Part shown: positions 57,633 to 64,000 of the stretch, piece after piece
Layout of the letters: each line of letters starts with the position of its first letter
Numbering within the stretch: position 1 is the first letter of the stretch
Origin: CBFDBF01 sp050291465
GTDB lineage: Bacteria; Pseudomonadota; Gammaproteobacteria; Chromatiales; Chromatiaceae
DNA length: 64,000 nucleotides
Reading direction: 5' to 3'
Assembly (NCBI GenBank): GCA_050291465.1
Contig: JBNKJV010000005.1
Coordinates: 124,001-188,000 of the forward strand
Notes under the pieces: model-generated
Databases searched by the model: none
Seen by the model: the letters and a program-made list of their open reading frames with translations, nothing else
What the model was told of the DNA's origin: nothing
Program-made: the position numbers and the translations under genes

Positions 57633-58244
57633 CTAGTCCTGATGTTCCAGGGCAACGGCCATACGCACCAGATGGGATACGGAGTCCGCCTCCATCTTTT
57701 CCATGATCCGGGCACGATGGGTCTCGACGGTTTTTATACTTATGGAAAGGTTATTGCCGATCTGCTTGTTGGACAGCCCCTTCGCTACCATCGCCATCAC
57801 CTCCTGTTCCCTGGGGGTCAGGGAGGCGAAACGTTCTTCGATTATGCGCTGTTCGTTCCGCAGCTGGCGGATCTGGATGCTCTGCTCCAGGGCATTGTGG
57901 ATGCAGTCGAGTAATACCTGGTCGTTATAGGGTTTCTCGAGAAAATCCACTGCTCCGGCTTTCAATGCCCGCACCGCCATGGGTACGTCTCCGTGACCGG
58001 TGAGAAATATGGTGGGTAGGGTCGATCCCAGTTCGCGCAGCCTGTTCAGAAGTGCAAGACCGCTCATGCCGGGCATGCGCATATCGAGCAGCAGGCATCC
58101 CGGGCGCTTTGTATCGAAGGCATCCAGAAACTCCTGTGCCGAGGCGTAGGTCTCCACCTTCAGGTTGACGGATGAAATGAGCCAGCTCAGGGAATCGCGG
58201 GCCGCCTCGTCATCGTCCACTACAAATACCGTTCGGTCGCTCAA
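57633..58244 (-). CDS. FixJ/TtrR-type response regulator
   Basis: A 203-residue regulator with TTG start: receiver domain with Asp54 (CLLLDMRMPGMSG) and Lys104 (FLEKPYNDQ), then a LuxR-type HTH (LTPREQEVMAMVAKGLSNKQIGNNLSISIKTVETHRARI, about 140-185). It is the TtrR/ThsR kind that pairs with TtrS/ThsS kinases. It sits upstream of soxX on the same strand, and the kinase gene sits at the far end of the sox genes, so together they probably control sox. Confidence 0.9.
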   Translation of the reverse strand: MSDRTVFVVDDDEAARDSLSWLISSVNLKVETYASAQEFLDAFDTKRPGCLLLDMRMPGMSGLALLNRLRELGSTLPTIFLTGHGDVPMAVRALKAGAVDFLEKPYNDQVLLDCIHNALEQSIQIRQLRNEQRIIEERFASLTPREQEVMAMVAKGLSNKQIGNNLSISIKTVETHRARIMEKMEADSVSHLVRMAVALEHQD

Positions 58245-58326
58245 TGCCTGTCGCTCACTCGGGGGATCCGGTTGATTTCACCTCGCCACCTTATACCAGC
58301 CATCGGGAACCTCCTGCAAATGAGGG

Positions 58327-59211
58327 TTACTGCCGGGGAACGATGCCGATTATATTAGGCACCGGCCAGCCGCTGATACCCAGCTCTTTCTCCAGGAAAC
58401 TGTGCTGTATGCTGGCGGTATATGCTTTCTCGAAGTTTCCGTGACGGATATGCATCTGTGCCTCCCTGCCGCCTTCCAGGTGTTGCGCGCTTATCAGATC
58501 GATCGGCAGGGAGAGCAGAATCTCATTTAATTCATGCATTGAGAACGGGGTCTGGGAATAGATAAAAAGGGCTCGGCCCCGGCGATCCTCGCCCAGGGCC
58601 GCCTCGCTCCAGCGGCGGTTCTGTGGTTGCCAGCGGTTGACGGCGGGGCGTTTTATCAGGCGCAGATTCTGGACGGCATATCGATACTGACCGGCGAGTT
58701 CCTTGATGCCGCGTTTCTCGTCGTCCAGGTCGAATATCCGGAAAGGGGGTGCCTTGCTGTCGAGGGGCGAGAATGCCGCCAGTGATTGATAGCGGTTGGT
58801 TCTGCCCTGGCGGGTACTGTCACCCACTTTCATATAACCGGCGTGGGTGGAGTGGTCCGGGAGAAACAGACCGGCGTTTATGGTCGCGCTGAGGTTATGC
58901 CGTCTGGCCCACTCTCCGGCGGTGAGGCCGTTTTTGTATCCGAATTCCTTTGCGGTGAAGATCCTGAACTGCCAACGGGCGGGATCGATACGCAGGACCA
59001 CGATCCGGCCGTCTCCCGCCAGTGTCTGTTTACCGGACGGGAACTCGGCCAGCTCCAGTCCCGGCCCGAGGCGTTGCCAGGGTTCCGAGGCATGGCCGCC
59101 CTCCGGCCGGCAAAAGGCGCAGAATAACAGTATCAGCAGAACGGATTTACGTCGTTGCAACACGGTAGAATATCCGGCTTTACAGAGATCCTCAGAAGTT
59201 TTCGACTCCAT
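58327..59211 (-). CDS. Phosphodiester glycosidase family (NAGPA/DUF2233) protein
   Basis: A 294-residue protein. The ATG at 59211 was chosen; a hydrophobic stretch (KSVLLILLFCAFCR, about residues 21-34) serves as signal or anchor. The NAGPA-type core shows LSATINAGLFLPDHSTHAGYMKVGDS, ALFIYSQTPFSMHELNEILLS and HLEGGREAQMHI (acidic Gly-rich turn), as in phosphodiester glycosidase domains. The substrate may be capped sugars or cell-wall phosphodiesters. No link to the neighbours is evident. Confidence 0.78.
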   Translation of the reverse strand: MESKTSEDLCKAGYSTVLQRRKSVLLILLFCAFCRPEGGHASEPWQRLGPGLELAEFPSGKQTLAGDGRIVVLRIDPARWQFRIFTAKEFGYKNGLTAGEWARRHNLSATINAGLFLPDHSTHAGYMKVGDSTRQGRTNRYQSLAAFSPLDSKAPPFRIFDLDDEKRGIKELAGQYRYAVQNLRLIKRPAVNRWQPQNRRWSEAALGEDRRGRALFIYSQTPFSMHELNEILLSLPIDLISAQHLEGGREAQMHIRHGNFEKAYTASIQHSFLEKELGISGWPVPNIIGIVPRQ

Positions 59212-59480
59212 GTTGGCCCGAACGTCGCCTTCCCGTCTCCGGAGGCGCAACAAGCTCCTGCGGCCAACGGTCTTGGGCGCTCAGCGAGCACTCTATAAAA
59301 AATACCCCGGTTAAGGAAGTAGGGTTGTGAGGTGTTCCACGATAGCGGGGTAATTCCCTTGAAAGATAAGTGTTTTTGGGTGGACTTGGTCTTTGGAAAG
59401 CACGATGATGTCATAACCGGTGTAAAGGTCTTGGATGTTTATACCGCAATAGTTAATTCGCGTAATGAGGAGGGCATTTG

Positions 59481-60452
59481 ATGAATAAAAAACGCAGAAT
59501 GCTTGTTGCAGGCAGTTTTGTTCTCTCGTTAGTAATGTTTGCCGCGCCTGCATTGTTGTTTGCTGCGGATCGGATCGTCTTCGGCGGTGGTCCGGCAGGC
59601 GGTACCTTCCAGGTGGTGGCTAATGCCATTCAGGTATATGGCCCGATTAAGGAATCGGAGCAATATAAGGTTAGAGCCCAGTCCTCCGCCGGATCTCTGG
59701 AAAATCTCCGCAAGGTTAATTCCGGCAAGGTCCAGATGGGTACGGTCTATTCCGGCCACGTCTATCTCGGGCGCAACGGACGATTGAAGAACGACACCGA
59801 CAAATATGAGAACGTCATGGCTGTTGCCTGGCTTTATGGCGCTCCCGCCCAGTTGGTGGTCCGCAAGGGTTCGGGGATCACGAGCACCAAAGACCTGGTG
59901 GGGAAGAGGGTCGGCGTGGGGAACGCCGGATCCGGCGCATTCGCCAACTGCGAACTCTTTTTCAACCACATGGGTATATGGGACAAGATCGAGCGCAACG
60001 CCATGGGTTATAACGATGCGGCCCAGGCGTTCGGTAACAATCAGCTGGATGCCTTCTGGCTCTTTACCGCCTTTCCCAGCGGCGCCGTAATCATGGCGGC
60101 TCAGACCAACGATATCGAGCTGGTCAATCTGGGCAAAGACGCAGAGGAGAGCGGCTTCTACGAGCAGTACCCCTATTTCTCCAAGCTCTCGGTGCCGGCA
60201 GGTACCTATCGCGGTGTGGATACGGACACCCCGTCGTTCCAGGACTCCGCGCTCTGGGTCGCCAACGCCGACGTGCCGGCGGACGTGGTCTACGATATGC
60301 TGTCCAAGATCTATACGGAAGAGGGGCTGGCCCATATGCGCAGCCAGAAGAAGACCTTCAAGAGTATGAGTGTGGACACGGGCACGCAGGGTGTGGTGAC
60401 ACCCTGGCACCCGGGTGCCGAGAAGTTCTGGAAAGAGAAAGGGATGCTCTGA
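59481..60452 (+). CDS. TAXI-type TRAP transporter substrate-binding protein
   Basis: A 323-residue exported binding protein: signal peptide (about 1-28), then RIVFGGGPAGGTFQVVANAIQVYG, the start typical of the TAXI subfamily, and VGKRVGVGNAGSGAFANCELFFNHMG. The ATG at 59481 follows AGGAGGG. It delivers a ligand (often a carboxylate such as glutamate or a 2-oxo acid) to the fused permease 58 bases downstream. Ligand unknown. Confidence 0.92.
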   Translation: MNKKRRMLVAGSFVLSLVMFAAPALLFAADRIVFGGGPAGGTFQVVANAIQVYGPIKESEQYKVRAQSSAGSLENLRKVNSGKVQMGTVYSGHVYLGRNGRLKNDTDKYENVMAVAWLYGAPAQLVVRKGSGITSTKDLVGKRVGVGNAGSGAFANCELFFNHMGIWDKIERNAMGYNDAAQAFGNNQLDAFWLFTAFPSGAVIMAAQTNDIELVNLGKDAEESGFYEQYPYFSKLSVPAGTYRGVDTDTPSFQDSALWVANADVPADVVYDMLSKIYTEEGLAHMRSQKKTFKSMSVDTGTQGVVTPWHPGAEKFWKEKGML

Positions 60453-60509
60453 TAGTTATATGATCGAGGGGCGGGATCGGGGGATTCCGCCCCATTTTGC
60501 GCATCCCCT

Positions 60510-62234
60510 ATGCTGGTCGACAAACTTAATAAAATAGAACAGATCCTGTTCGACACCCTGGCCATGGGCCTGGTGCTGTTCTATTCCTATTCCGCCGTAC
60601 TTGAACCCGCTTCCACTCAGTACCATCGCGGGATCTATGTGGTTATCACCTACATCCTGGTATTCCTCCTCTATCAATCCAAGGGCGGGATGGGGCGTGC
60701 GCTGGATTATCTTCTGATTCTGCTTTCCATCGCCTCCCTCGGGTACTGGATATTGAATTTCGAGGTGATCAACTACCGGGCCGGGGCGGAGACGGACCTG
60801 GACAAGTGGGTCGCCATGGTCGGGGTTCTGCTCGGTGTGGAGGTGGCGCGGCGGGTGGTGGGAAAGATATTCGTCATCATCGGTGCCGTCATGCTGTTGT
60901 ACGGGGTGTACGGCGACTATGCACCGGAGTTGATCGCTCACGCCGGCGATACCTTTCCCGAGCTCTGCACCAGTATCTTCTATAAGAGCGACGGTGTGTT
61001 CGGGATTATGGCCAACGTGCTCGCCACCTACATCATCCTGTTCGTCATATTCGGGGCGTTCCTGGAGAAGAGCGGGGCGCAGCGTTTCTTTATCGATTTC
61101 CCCCTGGCCGCCGTGGGTCATAAGACCGGCGGGCCGGCCAAGGTTGCGGTAATCGCCAGTGGATTGTTCGGTTCCATCTCCGGCAGCGCCATCGCCAACA
61201 CCGTTTCCACCGGGGCGTTCACCATTCCGATGATGAAGAAGGCCGGATTCAAGCCCCATATTGCCGGAGGTATCGAACCGGCCGCCTCTATCGGTGGGAT
61301 GTTCATGCCGCCGATCATGGGTGCCGGTGGTTTTATAATGGCGGAGATGACGGGCCTGCCCTATTCGCAGATCATGTTGGTCGCCCTTTTTCCTGCCCTT
61401 ATGTACTTCTTCAGCGTCTTTGTCATGGTCCACTATGAGGCCAAATTGCACAATATTGTGGGAGAGAAGAGCGAGGAGAGTGCTCGGGAGATCCTGAAGA
61501 AGGAGTGGTATTACATCCTGCCGCTGGTGGTGATAACCGTACTGATGTTGTTCGGGTATTCGCCGGCCTATTCGGCGATCCTCGGCATCGTCACCTGCCT
61601 GGTGGTGAGCTGGTTTCGGAAGGATACACGGATCGGACTGCGGGGGTTTGTTCAGGCCTCCCGTGCCGGTGCTGAGAGCAGCCTCAAGATCGGGGCGACG
61701 GTGGGGGTCATCGGTATCATCATCGGGGTTCTCACCTACAGCGGCCTGGTGCTTACCTTTGCCGATATCGTGATTGAGCTGGCCGACGGCAGGCTGTTTC
61801 TCACTATTCTGCTGATCGCCCTGGCGTCCCTTATTCTCGGTATGGGAGTGCCGGTGACCGCGGCTTATCTTATTACCGCGGTAGTGGCCGTACCTGCGCT
61901 GACCCATCTCGGGGTGAACGAGATCGCGGCCCATATGATCGTCTACTGGCTCTCCCAGGATTCGAATATTACGCCGCCGGTCTGTATTGCCGCCTTCGCC
62001 GGCGCCACCATCGCCAAGGCCAATATGTGGAGAACCGCGCTCGCTGCCTTCAAATTCGCCAAGTTTCTCTATCTGGCGCCGTTTCTGTTCGGGTATGTGC
62101 CCGCTTTTTCCCTGGATGGAAGTGCCACCGATATCGCCATCGTGTTTTTCCTGGTTACGGTCGGTACCTTTATCTACGGCTGGTTGCTGAGCGGGATCTG
62201 GCTGCGGTATTTCAAGCGCTTTTCCGCAATCTAA
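60510..62234 (+). CDS. TRAP transporter fused permease (DctQM type)
   Basis: A 574-residue membrane protein with 16 or more hydrophobic segments: a DctQ-like N part (about 1-130) joined to a DctM part with GLFGSISGSAIANTVSTGAFTIPMMKKAGFKP and AASIGGMFMPPIMGAGGFIMAEMTG, the sodium/substrate site hallmarks. Fused permeases are standard partners of TAXI binding proteins. Operon with the preceding gene. Confidence 0.94.
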   Translation: MLVDKLNKIEQILFDTLAMGLVLFYSYSAVLEPASTQYHRGIYVVITYILVFLLYQSKGGMGRALDYLLILLSIASLGYWILNFEVINYRAGAETDLDKWVAMVGVLLGVEVARRVVGKIFVIIGAVMLLYGVYGDYAPELIAHAGDTFPELCTSIFYKSDGVFGIMANVLATYIILFVIFGAFLEKSGAQRFFIDFPLAAVGHKTGGPAKVAVIASGLFGSISGSAIANTVSTGAFTIPMMKKAGFKPHIAGGIEPAASIGGMFMPPIMGAGGFIMAEMTGLPYSQIMLVALFPALMYFFSVFVMVHYEAKLHNIVGEKSEESAREILKKEWYYILPLVVITVLMLFGYSPAYSAILGIVTCLVVSWFRKDTRIGLRGFVQASRAGAESSLKIGATVGVIGIIIGVLTYSGLVLTFADIVIELADGRLFLTILLIALASLILGMGVPVTAAYLITAVVAVPALTHLGVNEIAAHMIVYWLSQDSNITPPVCIAAFAGATIAKANMWRTALAAFKFAKFLYLAPFLFGYVPAFSLDGSATDIAIVFFLVTVGTFIYGWLLSGIWLRYFKRFSAI

Positions 62235-62268
62235 CCCACGACGTCTCGAGTCGAGATCCGGATATTAA

Positions 62269-62352
62269 ACGCGGAGAACGCAAAGGCGCTGAGACGCAAA
62301 GGTATCTCAATAGTTTCTAAGAGAAACTCTGTGTTCTCCGTGTCTCTGCGGC
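62269..62352. repeat. ACGCGGAG/CTCCGTG inverted repeat
   Basis: Left arm ACGCGGAGAACGCAAAGGCG, right arm ACTCTGTGTTCTCCGTGTCT then CTGCGGC, between the TRAP permease and rnd. Variant of the nifD-nifK-gap family. Confidence 0.7.
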
Positions 62353-62437
62353 CCAGATATGATTTTCGAAAGGGCGGACAGCCAATATATGTATGCCTTT
62401 TTATAGGTGTGCCCGTAACCTTCAAGCTTGCGGGAGG

Positions 62438-63610
62438 TTATTTCTCCTCGCTAACGGGCAGTTCCAGACGGCCGTTAATCATCCGCGGTGAAATACGGCC
62501 TTCAAGCACATCCATCAGCAGTTTGCCGGCCACCATATTGCGCCAGCCATGCAATACGCCCACATCACGGTCGCCGGCCACCAGACGTTCCAGTTCCTTG
62601 CGGCTGGCCAATGCACTGGGGGTGATCTGTTTTCTATTGGCTTGCAGCCGCAGACAGCACATCATCAGGTCGGTGACGGCCTCCTGGTTGGGTGTGAGAC
62701 GCAATGGTTTTGCTTTCTCCCGCGGCCAGTGCTCCTTGGGCAGAGTTCTGGCATCGGCGATCAGCTTCAGCAGCGTCGGCCCACGACGATTCCTAACGTT
62801 CGGTTCCAGTCCGCGGATCTTCTCGAGATCCTCCTCCTTCTCGGGTTGCCGCCGGGCCAGTTCCACCAGCACCTCGTCCTTGAGAATCCAGCGTCTGGGC
62901 CGGTTCGCCTTCTCCGCCTCGGTCTCTCGCCAGGCCGCGAGGGTCTTCAATACGGCGAGCTGCACACCCTTGAGGTACTGCCGTCCTTTGATGCGTTGCC
63001 ACATGGTGTCGGGATCAATGGTGTAGAAGGAGGGAGTACTCAATTCGGCGAAGTCCTCCTCCAGCCAGGTTTCCCGTCCTTGCGCCTGTAGTTCCGCCAG
63101 GAGTTTCAGATAGACCTCGCCAAGGTAAATTACGTCATCCAGGGCGTAACGTATCTGTTCCGGTTCCAGTGGCCGGCGTGCCCAGTCGGTGCGGGCGTGT
63201 CCCTTTTCCAGGGGGTGATTGAGCAGCTGCTGGACCAGCGCGCCGTATCCCACCTGGTCACCCAGTCCCAGCAGGGCGGCGGCAAGCTGGGTGTCAAAGA
63301 CGGGTGCCGGCAGGAACCGCCAGCTATGGTGAAATATCTCCAGGTCCTGGTAGCCGGCATGGAATACCTTCACCATATCGCGATCGCAGAGCACATCCAG
63401 CAGCGGGCCCGGGTCGCTGATGGCGAGCGGGTCCACGCAGGCCGCTACTTCTCCGTTACAGAGCTGCAACAGGCAGAGTTTTGCATAATAACTTTTCTCC
63501 CGTACGAACTCCGTGTCCAGGGCGAGCCATTTGCTGCCGCGTATCTGTTGGCACAGCGCTTCCAGCTGCGAAGATGAATCGATATAGAGTTCCTGCATAA
63601 GTAAAGCCAT
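62438..63610 (-). CDS. rnd: Ribonuclease D
   Basis: A 386- to 390-residue RNase D: DEDD exonuclease domain (LALDTEFVREKSYY, first acidic pair; HAGYQDLEIF; and the later YALDDVIYLGEVY) then an HRDC domain (about 205-285). It trims tRNA 3' ends. ATG 63610 and ATG 63598 are both possible starts; neither has a clear ribosome site, and the shorter one aligns better with known enzymes. Confidence 0.94.
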   Translation of the reverse strand: MALLMQELYIDSSSQLEALCQQIRGSKWLALDTEFVREKSYYAKLCLLQLCNGEVAACVDPLAISDPGPLLDVLCDRDMVKVFHAGYQDLEIFHHSWRFLPAPVFDTQLAAALLGLGDQVGYGALVQQLLNHPLEKGHARTDWARRPLEPEQIRYALDDVIYLGEVYLKLLAELQAQGRETWLEEDFAELSTPSFYTIDPDTMWQRIKGRQYLKGVQLAVLKTLAAWRETEAEKANRPRRWILKDEVLVELARRQPEKEEDLEKIRGLEPNVRNRRGPTLLKLIADARTLPKEHWPREKAKPLRLTPNQEAVTDLMMCCLRLQANRKQITPSALASRKELERLVAGDRDVGVLHGWRNMVAGKLLMDVLEGRISPRMINGRLELPVSEEK

Positions 63611-63713
63611 TGGAAAAAGGAAAGAGTAAGGATACCATCCGGCACGCGGAGGTTTTTCCCCGGATTGTCACAGGGTATGATGCAGCGATACTACAGGAAC
63701 CCCAAGACATATT

Positions 63714-64000
63714 GTGAGCCGACTGCTGCAACTCTTCATTGATATCTGCCTGTTCCGGGCCAGACCGCAGGACCTGCCTGCCTCGCCCTTCCTGCTGTTG
63801 CTTTGTATTGTGGTTTCCATTGCTACCGGGTTTATTCCGGTTCTTAACCATTTGAAAGGGGTGTATCCGGCGCTGGCGGCTTCCCTGATGGATACGGGGC
63901 TGATCCTGCTTTTTCTGCGAGGCGGTCTCTATTTTCTGGAGAAGGAGCCGAGATTCCTACAGACCGCGACCGCCATATTCGGTTCCGGGGCGGTTATAAA
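63714..64000 (+). CDS. Membrane protein, cut by window edge
   Basis: Divergent from rnd, GTG start at 63714 (SRLLQLFIDICLFRARPQDLP), and the frame runs off the window end after 95 codons. Three hydrophobic segments are visible (about 22-40, 51-69 and 83-95). I do not recognise the family. Confidence 0.65.
   Translation, partial: MSRLLQLFIDICLFRARPQDLPASPFLLLLCIVVSIATGFIPVLNHLKGVYPALAASLMDTGLILLFLRGGLYFLEKEPRFLQTATAIFGSGAVI

Noticed and set aside
57497..57706. Small gene of 69 codons upstream of soxX
   Set aside because: It lies in the CGCAAAT inverted repeat and runs antisense into the regulator gene.

Overview
The window reads as a chromosome segment of a free-living or symbiotic sulfur-oxidising, nitrogen-fixing gammaproteobacterium (Chromatiales or Sedimenticolaceae-like). 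This is inferred from three things seen together: a nif cluster laid out like the major cluster of Azotobacter vinelandii, a Sox thiosulfate-oxidation cluster without soxCD, and the gammaproteobacterial miaB-phoH-ybeY-corC-lnt block. No database search was possible, so the taxonomic reading is inference.

Layout. 1-6300: accessory genes, mostly small membrane or secreted proteins (DUF1287, CPBP protease, ICMT-like methyltransferase, PNPOx-like protein, M74 endopeptidase, TrmO). 6450-8588: a SIR2-like gene and draT on the minus strand, draT being divergent from nifH. 8787-30484: the nif cluster on the plus strand, nifHDKT-nifY-two small nif genes-glgC-nifENX-DUF269-DUF683-fdxB-GGCT-iscA-nifU-nifS-[RAYT/REP insertion]-nifV-cysE-TPR-nifWZM-citE-like. 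30500-31819: a TetR regulator and an AhpD-like gene sharing a 20-bp operator. 31887-42532: accessory region with a large secreted metalloprotease, a FIST/histidine-kinase pair, signal peptidase I, a thioesterase and possible orphan immunity genes. 42810-48811: CZB protein and the miaB...lnt housekeeping block. 48941-58244 (minus): a TtrS/ThsS-like sensor kinase, soxW, soxS, soxV, soxB, soxA, soxZ, soxY, soxX and a FixJ-type regulator. 58327-64000: phosphodiester glycosidase, TAXI-TRAP transporter, rnd and a truncated membrane gene.

Regulation seen directly. Perfect NifA-type upstream sites (TGT-N10-ACA) paired with -24/-12 sigma-54 promoters (GG-N10-GC) lie before nifH, nifE, iscA and nifV, dividing the cluster into four NifA-driven units. 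A fifth such pair lies on the minus strand before the SIR2-like gene, which suggests that this gene is part of the nif regulon. DraT would ADP-ribosylate Arg101 of NifH; no draG, nifB, nifA or nifL is in the window.

Mobile and repeat content. A REP-associated tyrosine transposase flanked by its REP hairpins sits between nifS and nifV. Degenerate REPs lie between the SIR2-like gene and its promoter. Two families of long imperfect inverted repeats (CACGGAG/CTCCGTG type and CGCAAAT/ATTTGCG type) punctuate intergenic gaps, including the nifD-nifK gap. No CRISPR array, tRNA or rRNA gene was recognised.
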